Position numbers and translations under genes: made by a program. From Lachnospiraceae bacterium (GTDB lineage: Bacteria > Bacillota > Clostridia > Lachnospirales > Lachnospiraceae), in contig JAGCRJ010000179.1 of NCBI GenBank assembly GCA_017964745.1, positions 1 through 8,937 of the forward strand: DNA of 8,937 nt, in the 5' to 3' direction. Position 1 is the stretch's first letter; each line of letters begins with the position of its first letter. The notes under the pieces are model-generated. The model was not told the DNA's origin, ran no database searches, and saw only the letters and a list, made by a program, of their open reading frames with translations. Positions 1 to 5,460 of this stretch are shown here, one piece after another.

Positions 1-695
1 CCGCTTCCGAGAATTTCGTATCGGCATATGATTCGGTTCATTATGCGGATATGTTCAAAGAACGCGGACTTAAAGGCGGGCATGCGATAATCTTAAATAA
101 GAAGGGCACTCCCGAATATGATGCCTCATATGAAGAGTGCATGAAAGCCCTGAGAGCATATCCCGGCGGACTTCAGGTGGGCGGAGGGATCCTTCCCGAA
201 AACGCTGCCGGGTTTTTGGAAGCAGGTGCTTCTCATGTTATCGTAACCTCATATGTTTTCTCAGACGGTAAGATCAATTACGTGAACCTTGATAAGATAA
301 GCAGTGCCGCAACTCCCGAAAGGCTTGTGCTTGACCTGAGCTGTAAGAGGATAGGAGATTCGTATAAGGTCATGACCGACAGATGGCAGAAGGAGACCGA
401 TGCCGTGCTTGATGAAAAACTTCTTACCGAACTGTCCGGTTACTGCGATGAGTTCCTCATCCATGCGGTTGATTCCGAAGGTAAGGCGAACGGTCCGGAA
501 AAAGGAGTTCTCGAAATACTCAAGGACTTCACACTGAGGCCCGTGACATATGCGGGCGGCATCGCTTCATATGACGACATACTTTCCATAAGAGATATGT
601 GTGACGGAAAAGTTGACATCACTGTCGGTTCCGCGCTCGATATCTACGGCGGAAAGCTTGAGATGGATGAGATCATAAAACTGTGTTCGGAATGA
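1..695 (+). CDS. hisA: Eukaryotic-type HisA (5'-truncated): ProFAR isomerase of histidine biosynthesis
   Basis: This is the C-terminal part of phosphoribosylformimino-5-aminoimidazole carboxamide ribotide isomerase, the fourth step of histidine synthesis, a cytoplasmic TIM barrel that opens the ProFAR sugar to PRFAR. The frame is open from base 3 with no stop, so the gene starts upstream and the internal ATG at 51 is not the start. The sequence resembles yeast HIS6 rather than ordinary bacterial HisA: YADMFKERGLKGGHAIIL, the phosphate-binding VGGGI, the VIVTSYVF strand, LDLSCKR with an Asp in the position expected for one catalytic acid, WQKETD, EFLIHAVDSEG, a second phosphate loop YAGGI, and the ending VDITVGSALDIYGG. 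The N-terminal strand with the other catalytic Asp lies outside the window. A terminator follows ten bases after the stop, so it is the last gene of its transcript. Family identity is confident from recalled HIS6 similarity; no search was run. Confidence 0.93.
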   Translation, partial: ASENFVSAYDSVHYADMFKERGLKGGHAIILNKKGTPEYDASYEECMKALRAYPGGLQVGGGILPENAAGFLEAGASHVIVTSYVFSDGKINYVNLDKISSAATPERLVLDLSCKRIGDSYKVMTDRWQKETDAVLDEKLLTELSGYCDEFLIHAVDSEGKANGPEKGVLEILKDFTLRPVTYAGGIASYDDILSIRDMCDGKVDITVGSALDIYGGKLEMDEIIKLCSE

Positions 696-704
696 AAAAA
701 ATTT

Positions 705-735
705 GGGCTTCGGGTACTCCCGAAGCTCTTTTTTT
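705..735 (+). terminator. Intrinsic terminator after hisA
   Basis: Inverted repeat GCTTCGGG (707-714) / CCCGAAGC (719-726) with a four-base TACT loop. It extends by one G-T and one G-C pair to 705/728 and is followed at once by seven T (729-735). It lies ten bases past the hisA stop. Confidence 0.93.
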
Positions 736-806
736 GCCAAAAATCATTCTTTTTTGGTCAGAAATGGTTAAAATTTCATAAATATTACGATATTATTGCA
801 AATTGT

Positions 807-835
807 TTGCATTCATTTTTTCAAACGGATATAAT
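807..835 (+). promoter_or_regulatory. Sigma-A-type promoter of the LytM-like/bactofilin unit
   Basis: TTGCAT (807-812) and a perfect TATAAT (830-835) are separated by 17 nt in an AT-rich stretch. Transcription should start near 842, leaving a leader of about 30 nt that contains GGAGG (865-869) four bases before the ATG at 874. The 136-205 nt region between the terminator and this promoter shows nothing else recognisable. Confidence 0.75.
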
Positions 836-873
836 TACCCATAATCGGAAATCGTTCCGGATATGGAGGTTTA

Positions 874-1698
874 ATGGCTTCACGCTTTGTGTATGTGCTT
901 AAGGATTCCAAGCACAGAAAAAAAATCAATCGCCAGATGATCGTTGCATCAAGCGATGTCAATGAAAGGATCAGACCTGTTGTCGTTCATAAGGGACTCA
1001 TCTGGTTTGGCGTGATCTTTTTAGCCATATTCATCGGTATATCCATCGGATATTTTGCTAATGAAGCAGGTATCATTAACGGATATAACGAGAGCATCAA
1101 TATAAGAAATGCCAAGATATCGGAACTCGAATCTCAGATCAGTAATCTTAATTCGACCATAGCGTCCAAAGATACGGAAATACAGGCGCTGAGCCAGACG
1201 GTAAATGCCAAGAGCGAAGAACTCGGCACTCTGAGCGCACAGATAGAGAATATGTATGTTCCGACCGACTTTCCCATGAGCGGATCGGCTTCAATGAATC
1301 TTACTTCCGACGGTGATATTCCCGTTGTCATCTTTACGGGTTCGGAAGGAGATTATGTAAGAGCTACCGCATGCGGAACGGTTGTGGAGATCAGGACCAA
1401 TCCCAAGAGAAATGACAGCGGCTCGATAGCCGAATACTATGTTGCCGGAGAAAGTACCGACGGCAGCGATAATGAAGTTAAAGACCTCGGATTCTATAAT
1501 GTCATCACCATCGATCACGGTAACGGATATATGACCGTGTATATGAATGACGGTGATCCCGTTGTGTCCGAGGGTGATACTGTTTCTGTAGGAAATACAC
1601 TTTACAATCTCAAAACGGGAAATACCGCATTGGGATATGAGATGCTCCGCAACGGAGAATACATCGACCCCAATGAGGTTATGATAATAAGCGGATGA
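874..1698 (+). CDS. Membrane-anchored coiled-coil protein with degenerate LytM/M23 domain, bactofilin partner
   Basis: A 274-residue envelope protein. Residues 1-40 are basic and cytoplasmic; 41-62 form one membrane helix (GLIWFGVIFL onward). Residues about 74-127 are a heptad-like coiled coil rich in Ser, Glu, Ile and Leu, and about 135-270 form a LytM (M23 peptidase) fold recognisable from VRATACGTVVEI, VITIDHGNGYMTVYM and VSEGDTVSVGNTLYNL. The zinc ligands of active M23 enzymes are missing: there is no HxxxD motif, the usual YxHL is YMND (223-226), and the usual HLHFE is ALGYE with A252 and G254 in place of the two His. It is therefore probably not a hydrolase but a binding or activating scaffold, as in EnvC/NlpD-type proteins (family knowledge). 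The start is fixed by GGAGG at 865-869. It is co-transcribed with the bactofilin 34 nt downstream. M23-like proteins encoded beside bactofilins act in cell-shape control in several bacteria; that role here is inference. Confidence 0.85.
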   Translation: MASRFVYVLKDSKHRKKINRQMIVASSDVNERIRPVVVHKGLIWFGVIFLAIFIGISIGYFANEAGIINGYNESINIRNAKISELESQISNLNSTIASKDTEIQALSQTVNAKSEELGTLSAQIENMYVPTDFPMSGSASMNLTSDGDIPVVIFTGSEGDYVRATACGTVVEIRTNPKRNDSGSIAEYYVAGESTDGSDNEVKDLGFYNVITIDHGNGYMTVYMNDGDPVVSEGDTVSVGNTLYNLKTGNTALGYEMLRNGEYIDPNEVMIISG

Positions 1699-1732
1699 TC
1701 TTTGCCGCACCTATATAAAGGGAGTAAAGGTA

Positions 1733-2227
1733 ATGAAAAATCAGAAACTGAATATAAGCACGCTTCTCGGCAAGGGCTCTGTGGTGAACGGAGATTTTGC
1801 CGCACCGGGATCTGCACGTATCGACGGCAAGATAACCGGAAACGTGAATGTCGAGGGTACTCTTGTAATAGGTACCAGCGGTATTATCAAGGGCAATGTT
1901 AAATGCAGCGGTATCATTGTCGGCGGAGATATCGAAGGCAATGTCATAGCTCCCGAAAGAGCTGAGCTTGCATCAACTTCCAGGATCATCGGCGATATCC
2001 ATACCGGAAATATAATCATTGATGAAAAGGCTCTTTTCCAGGGCAAGATCATCATGAGTGAGAACGGTATCCCCGAGAGGGACAGGGATAAGCTTTCCTA
2101 CAAGGCAAAGGAAAGAAAGGACCTTAAGAAGGCGGCATCCGAGGTTAAGGATGCACTCGAAGAAGCAAGGGACAACGAACCCGAGCCTGTCGAGGAAAAC
2201 ATCATCGAGGCTGATTCCGAGAATTAA
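1733..2227 (+). CDS. Bactofilin (polymer-forming cytoskeletal protein, DUF583/CcmA family)
   Basis: A 164-residue bactofilin. Residues about 10-108 form the right-handed beta-helix, visible as short repeating hydrophobic-Gly units: VNGDFAAPGSARIDGKITG, NVNVEGTLVIG, IIKGNVKCSGIIVGGDIEGNVIA, RIIGDIHTGNIIIDEKALFQGKI. The conserved STLLGKGS lead-in is at 9-16. Residues about 115-164 are a highly charged Lys/Glu tail likely to be flexible or partly helical. Bactofilins polymerise without nucleotide into membrane-associated filaments that localise envelope enzymes. The upstream gene supplies a membrane LytM-like partner, so the two probably form a filament plus transmembrane scaffold. GGGAG at 1720-1724 lies 8 nt before the ATG and decides the start. 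No membrane-targeting peptide is obvious apart from the short MKNQKLNI N-terminus. The specific cellular role, such as curvature, stalk, division or sporulation, cannot be told from sequence. Confidence 0.93.
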   Translation: MKNQKLNISTLLGKGSVVNGDFAAPGSARIDGKITGNVNVEGTLVIGTSGIIKGNVKCSGIIVGGDIEGNVIAPERAELASTSRIIGDIHTGNIIIDEKALFQGKIIMSENGIPERDRDKLSYKAKERKDLKKAASEVKDALEEARDNEPEPVEENIIEADSEN

Positions 2228-2238
2228 ATAAATGAAAT

Positions 2239-2273
2239 AAAAAATGACGGTTGCATCTGCAACCGTCATTTTT
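2239..2273. terminator. Bidirectional intrinsic terminator between bactofilin and yerC-like gene
   Basis: Perfect stem TGACGGTTGC (2245-2254) / GCAACCGTCA (2259-2268) closes a four-base ATCT loop. It is flanked by six A (2239-2244) on the left and five T (2269-2273) on the right. On either strand a GC-containing hairpin is followed by a U tract, so it can end both the plus-strand bactofilin transcript and the convergent minus-strand transcript. Confidence 0.92.
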
Positions 2274-2283
2274 GCAATGATCA

Positions 2284-2577
2284 TTATTTTTCATCCTTCA
2301 TTCTGGCAAGGACTATATCGTATCCGTCGTTTCCGTAAGTGAGGCTTCTGTTGACACGGCTTATGGTCGCGGTTGAAGCACCGGTCTTGGCGGATATTGC
2401 GAGGTAAGTCTGACCTTCCTTGAGCATCTTGGCCACCTCGAATCTCTGTGACATACTTACCAGCTCACCTATGGTGCAGAGATCTTCGAAAAATGAATAG
2501 CATTCCTCAACGGTCTGAAGCTCCAGGATTCCCTTGAACAGCTGATCAACAGATTCGGATCTGAGTTTATCGTTCAT
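2284..2577 (-). CDS. yerC: YerC/YecD-family TrpR-like DNA-binding regulator
   Basis: A 97-residue, all-helical protein of the TrpR-superfamily YerC/YecD group, widespread in Gram-positive bacteria. Early helices carry SVDQLFKGILELQTVEECYSFFEDLCTIGEL. The core SMSQRFEVAKML (about 41-52) leads into a helix-turn-helix at about 56-79 (QTYLAISAKTGASTATISRVNRSL), which parallels the TrpR reader region. The C-terminal YGNDGYDIVL is typical of the family. The length is what the family normally has. On the minus strand AAGGAG (2588-2593) sits 10 nt before the start codon at 2577. The gene converges on the bactofilin, shares its terminator, and is divergent from the GGDEF-STAS operon across a region with two inverted repeats, so it may regulate itself and/or that operon (inference). 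Whether it binds tryptophan is unknown; the biological role of YerC is poorly described. Confidence 0.9.
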   Translation of the reverse strand: MNDKLRSESVDQLFKGILELQTVEECYSFFEDLCTIGELVSMSQRFEVAKMLKEGQTYLAISAKTGASTATISRVNRSLTYGNDGYDIVLARMKDEK

Positions 2578-2617
2578 TGTAAGGATTCTCCTTTATACAT
2601 ACGTTAATCAACAAATT

Positions 2618-2690
2618 CATAAATGCTTTTACAAGATAAAATTTTAATACTTTATCTTGTTAAAGTAAAGAGCAAAATTATGCATTTATG
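2618..2690. repeat. Two overlapping inverted repeats in the divergent regulatory region
   Basis: Inner dyad: CTTTTACAAGATAAA (2626-2640) against TTTATCTTGTTAAAG (2651-2665). It matches at 14 of 15 positions, including an uninterrupted 10 bp, with a 10-nt centre. Outer dyad: CATAAATGC (2618-2626) against GCATTTATG (2682-2690), a perfect 9 bp. The two dyads have different centres (2645.5 and 2654). There is no T-tract terminator form, and the region is transcribed outward on both sides, so operator function is more likely than termination. The right outer arm overlaps the expected -35 position of a plus-strand promoter. Candidate binding protein: the adjacent YerC-like repressor (inference). 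Confidence 0.6.
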
Positions 2691-2731
2691 GGGCAAAAGA
2701 GGATGATTATAATCAGTGTATCGTGTATAAT
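2685..2731 (+). promoter_or_regulatory. Candidate promoter(s) for the GGDEF-STAS operon
   Basis: Two perfect TATAAT hexamers occur at 2708-2713 and 2726-2731. For the first, the hexamer 17 nt upstream is TTTATG (2685-2690), which matches the -35 consensus only partly and overlaps an inverted-repeat arm. The second has no convincing -35 but is preceded by a TG dinucleotide. Weak -35 elements fit an activated or repressible promoter. The remainder of the intergenic stretch is AT-rich, and no clear minus-strand promoter for yerC could be chosen. Confidence 0.45.
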
Positions 2732-2753
2732 TAAAAAGTGATTTTTCATACTC

Positions 2754-2759
2754 GGGGGG
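2754..2759 (+). promoter_or_regulatory. Poly-G ribosome-binding site that decides the GGDEF-STAS start
   Basis: Six G residues lie five bases before the ATG at 2765. This would pair with the anti-Shine-Dalgarno through one G-U wobble. An in-frame GTG at 2738 lies upstream of it and has no such site, so ATG 2765 is preferred. Confidence 0.7.
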
Positions 2760-2764
2760 TACAT

Positions 2765-4306
2765 ATGGATTATGAGAAGATCATCAGCGATTTTGTAAAA
2801 AATCGTGCCGGAGAATTCATCATTACCGACAGACAGGGAAACATACTCTATCGAAACGGTGTTGAGGATTTTACCGATGAACAGTGGTCGGCGTGGTCTG
2901 CGTTCAACATAGATACGGAGACTATCGATCACGAAGAAGACTGGGAGATTTCAGACAGAGCCGGCGGCAATTATTACACAGCGCGTTCCCTTCCCGTGAA
3001 TCAGGACGGAACCGATGTGATATTGCATCATGTCTATAATACCAGTCAGTACGCAACTCTTTTGCGTGATGTTTCGGGTTATCTTAAGGATTGGAGAGAA
3101 CTGAGTGCATTCCAGACGGCAATGCTGGAAAAGCTTTCGGGTAATTACGAATCCTGTCTGCCGGTTGTTCTTAAGTATTTCAAGGTTTCAAGCGTCGTAA
3201 TGTATATCGGTCGCGGCAGGAAGATGGAAAGACATCTTCTTGATAAGGAGACCAAATCAATACAGAGCGTACGCATCGAAAGAGAGGATGTTTTCGCCGC
3301 CACCAAGGGTGAGTTCAGAAAACTTCCCGATCTGGGTGACAAGGATTATCTTTGTTACATCTGTGACAGTGCCATTCACGGCACCGATTATTCGCTTTAT
3401 CTGTATGCTGACGGTCTCGAGGATGATGACAATTTCAGCATGCATTACAACGTCATAAAGCTGTTCATTGAAAACGGACTGCTGCGTGAACAGATCACTT
3501 ACGAGAGCGAGCACGACAAGCTTACCGGTCTTTACAACAAGGGTAAGTATATGTCGATGCTTTCCGATTTCATGCCCAAGCAGAATCAGGTTGCCATCTA
3601 CAATATGGATGTCAACTATCTTAAGAGGACCAATGACAATCTCGGACATGAAGCTGGCGATGCACTTCTGGTCAAAGCAGGAAGAAGTCTTCAGGCTGTC
3701 GAAAGAGACAATGTTTACGGTTTCCGTATGGGCGGAGATGAGTTCATGCTCCTCGGCTGGGATCTTACGGAGACCGAAGCGGAAAAGCTCAAGAAGGACT
3801 GGGAGGATGCACTGGCAAAACTCAATGAGAACAAGGATGAGGTTGAGTGCGTCATTGCATGCGGACTTGCTTACGGCAAGGATGATTTTGATCTGAAGGA
3901 GCTTCTTAAACTTGCGGATGACCGCATGTATGAGAATAAAGTAGCTATAAAATATCACGGGGAGACGATCCTAACGCCCGGTGATCAAATAAAAAAGGAG
4001 AACAACATGACTATCGACAAAAACCTTGACGGAACAAAACTTGAGATCGCTCTTGAAGGAAGACTTGATACCATGACCGCACCCCAGCTTGAGGAAGAGG
4101 TCAAGAACAATATCGAAGGAATCAAGGAACTCATCTTTGATCTTAAGAATCTTGCTTATGTTTCATCCGCCGGTCTTCGCGTACTTCTTTCCGCTCAGAA
4201 GATCATGAACAAGCAGGGCAGCATGACTATCAGGAATGCGAATGAAGAAGTCATGGAGATTTTCGAGGTTACCGGTTTCATCGATATTCTGAACATTGAG
4301 GAGTGA
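2765..4306 (+). CDS. PAS/GAF-like - GGDEF - STAS fusion protein (probable diguanylate cyclase with anti-anti-sigma domain)
   Basis: A 513-residue soluble protein. Residues about 1-105 look PAS-like (GEFIITDRQGNILYRNG, then a YY...LHHVYNTSQY segment). About 115-240 look GAF-like but weakly so. The GGDEF domain spans about 245-395: DKLTGLYN from 251, the metal-binding DVNYLK at 282-287, NDNLGHEAGD, MGGDEF with the signature at 323-327, and LADDRMYENK. The signature and metal residues suggest active synthesis of cyclic di-GMP. The product-inhibition I-site is not intact: R314 is present but the Asp expected three residues later is V317. After a linker of about 20 residues, a complete STAS domain occupies 415-513, with the phosphorylatable Ser of the anti-anti-sigma family in YVSSAGL (S468, corresponding to SpoIIAA S58 by motif alignment). 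No membrane helix is seen. It is the first gene of the operon. The same frame also encodes STAS alone from an internal start (separate entry), so fusion and free forms may both exist. Confidence 0.88.
   Translation: MDYEKIISDFVKNRAGEFIITDRQGNILYRNGVEDFTDEQWSAWSAFNIDTETIDHEEDWEISDRAGGNYYTARSLPVNQDGTDVILHHVYNTSQYATLLRDVSGYLKDWRELSAFQTAMLEKLSGNYESCLPVVLKYFKVSSVVMYIGRGRKMERHLLDKETKSIQSVRIEREDVFAATKGEFRKLPDLGDKDYLCYICDSAIHGTDYSLYLYADGLEDDDNFSMHYNVIKLFIENGLLREQITYESEHDKLTGLYNKGKYMSMLSDFMPKQNQVAIYNMDVNYLKRTNDNLGHEAGDALLVKAGRSLQAVERDNVYGFRMGGDEFMLLGWDLTETEAEKLKKDWEDALAKLNENKDEVECVIACGLAYGKDDFDLKELLKLADDRMYENKVAIKYHGETILTPGDQIKKENNMTIDKNLDGTKLEIALEGRLDTMTAPQLEEEVKNNIEGIKELIFDLKNLAYVSSAGLRVLLSAQKIMNKQGSMTIRNANEEVMEIFEVTGFIDILNIEE
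3995..4000 (+). promoter_or_regulatory. Internal Shine-Dalgarno for the STAS domain
   Basis: AAGGAG lies six bases before the in-frame ATG at 4007. It is among the best ribosome-binding sites in the window and sits inside the GGDEF-STAS reading frame, exactly at the linker between the two domains. Confidence 0.75.
4007..4306 (+). CDS. Free STAS-domain protein from internal start (anti-sigma factor antagonist-like)
   Basis: Initiation at the internal ATG would give a 99-residue stand-alone STAS protein, the normal length of SpoIIAA/RsbV-type antagonists. It begins MTIDKNLDGTKLEIALEGRLD, contains the central ELIFDLKNLAYVSSAGLRVLL with the phosphorylatable Ser at 54, and ends NEEVMEIFEVTGFIDIL, so no part of the domain is missing. 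In partner switching such proteins bind an RsbW-type kinase when unphosphorylated and are released when phosphorylated. Here an RsbW-like domain is encoded two genes downstream on the MATE protein. The coding sequence lies wholly inside the GGDEF-STAS frame. Whether both products are made, or only one, cannot be decided from sequence. A gene pair that lost its separating stop codon is the simplest origin. Confidence 0.65.
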   Translation: MTIDKNLDGTKLEIALEGRLDTMTAPQLEEEVKNNIEGIKELIFDLKNLAYVSSAGLRVLLSAQKIMNKQGSMTIRNANEEVMEIFEVTGFIDILNIEE

Positions 4307-4317
4307 TCTTTTAGTTT

Positions 4318-5460
4318 ATGAATACACTACCTACCGGTATACAGGTTTTCGGTGACAATATTTATACTTTGCTCACCGGTAAATTCAATGAAGGCAGAGC
4401 CAGCCTGGATTCACTTTGTAACGCTGCAATAGTGCGACTGGATCGCAAGATGCAGTTTTCTTCCATGAAGGATATTCCGAAACTGACAGAAGATCAGAAG
4501 GAGGAACTTCAGAAATTCTGGAGCCCGTATGTAAGGCATATGGACGACAGATTCCACAGGCTCTGTACTTATCGTTCCGGCGGAAAATTCTATCCCGAAT
4601 ATATTCCGGAGGATTTCTATTTCATCCATATAGACCGTTTTTACAACGACCGACGCGAATCCGCATATATGGATAATAAATGCTATTACGCGAAATTCTT
4701 TCCCCATACGCGTCAGCCCGAGACGATCGCCATGCGTGTCGGTCATAACTGGCTGGATGAACACGGAAAGCTCATTACCCGTGAGGAAGTAAAACGCCGT
4801 ATCAAGGCCGAACCTGAGGTCGTGCTTAAGCGTGCGGTCTTTTCCGAGGGTGGCTTCGGTGTTCATTTTATTTCGGGAGAAGATATATTCTCGGAATTCC
4901 GTAAAGTTCTCAGAAAGATTCCTACGGATGTAATTGTTCAGAAACCTATCAAGCAGCATGCCGATATGGCGGCACTGAATCCTTCATCGGTCAATACCCT
5001 GCGCATCATGAGCTGGCTTGACGGAAGCGATGTAAAGATTCTCTGCACGGCTGTCAGGATCGGCGTCGGAGGAGACCGTGTAGATAATATATCCCACGGC
5101 GGTCTTTTCTGCGGAGTAAGAAAGGATGGTTCACTTTCGAACGGTTTTCTTCACGGAGCCGTTGAAACCGACAGGCATCCCGAGCATGGATATCTGTTCA
5201 GCGATATGAAGATCCCAAATCTTGATAAAGCTTATGAACTGGTGAAGGATGCACATCCATCCATAAGCCATTTCAGGATAGCGGGATGGGATGTGGCGAT
5301 CGATGAGGACGGAGAGCCTACAATGATCGAGGTGAATTTTTCGTTATGCTGCGTAAACGATATCCAGTCGGTATGCGGTCCGCTTTTCGGCGATGATACG
5401 AAGAAGATGCTCAATGAAGTATTCAAAGGAAAGAAGGCACAGTACTCGGTATTAATATGA
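4318..5460 (+). CDS. Sugar-transfer-associated ATP-grasp enzyme (ATPgrasp_ST-like)
   Basis: A 380-residue cytoplasmic ATP-grasp protein. Residues about 1-140 form a variable N-terminal region. The ATP-grasp core follows: VVLKRA with candidate ATP-binding K171, the flexible glycine loop EGGFGVHF (177-184), DVIVQKPIKQH, the family-typical NPSSVNTLRIMSWL, and the metal-binding end GWDVAIDEDGEPTMIEVN with E338 and N340. Enzymes of this superfamily form an acyl-phosphate and join a carboxylate to an amine or thiol. The ATPgrasp_ST subgroup is usually found near polysaccharide or sugar-transfer genes, and its substrates are mostly unknown. The gene starts 11 nt after the STAS stop and ends in an ATGA overlap with the MATE gene, so it is translationally coupled. 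GAGGAG at 4298-4303 is 14 nt from the ATG, an unusually long spacing. Substrate not inferable. Confidence 0.82.
   Translation: MNTLPTGIQVFGDNIYTLLTGKFNEGRASLDSLCNAAIVRLDRKMQFSSMKDIPKLTEDQKEELQKFWSPYVRHMDDRFHRLCTYRSGGKFYPEYIPEDFYFIHIDRFYNDRRESAYMDNKCYYAKFFPHTRQPETIAMRVGHNWLDEHGKLITREEVKRRIKAEPEVVLKRAVFSEGGFGVHFISGEDIFSEFRKVLRKIPTDVIVQKPIKQHADMAALNPSSVNTLRIMSWLDGSDVKILCTAVRIGVGGDRVDNISHGGLFCGVRKDGSLSNGFLHGAVETDRHPEHGYLFSDMKIPNLDKAYELVKDAHPSISHFRIAGWDVAIDEDGEPTMIEVNFSLCCVNDIQSVCGPLFGDDTKKMLNEVFKGKKAQYSVLI

Noticed and set aside
2592..2597. TATAAA on the minus strand as a yerC promoter -10 box
   Set aside because: It overlaps the AAGGAG ribosome-binding site of the same gene, so a transcript from it would lack the site; no better minus-strand promoter could be chosen.
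2626..2665. Inner inverted repeat as a terminator
   Set aside because: AT-rich stem with a 10-nt loop and no T run, placed between divergent genes rather than after one; an operator fits better.
2738..2764. Upstream GTG start adding nine residues to the GGDEF-STAS protein
   Set aside because: It would place the G6 ribosome-binding site inside the coding region and has no site of its own; ATG 2765 is five bases after the G run.
3257..3958. Minus-strand open frame of 233 codons opposite the GGDEF domain
   Set aside because: It is a shadow of a well-supported gene, has no family-like sequence, and reflects low stop frequency opposite this codon usage.
3960..4010. Treating the GGDEF-STAS junction as a pseudogene or sequencing error
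   Set aside because: Both domains are complete and the frame is continuous; other-frame stops near 3972, 3982 and 3990 mean a missed base remains possible, but nothing in the sequence demands it.
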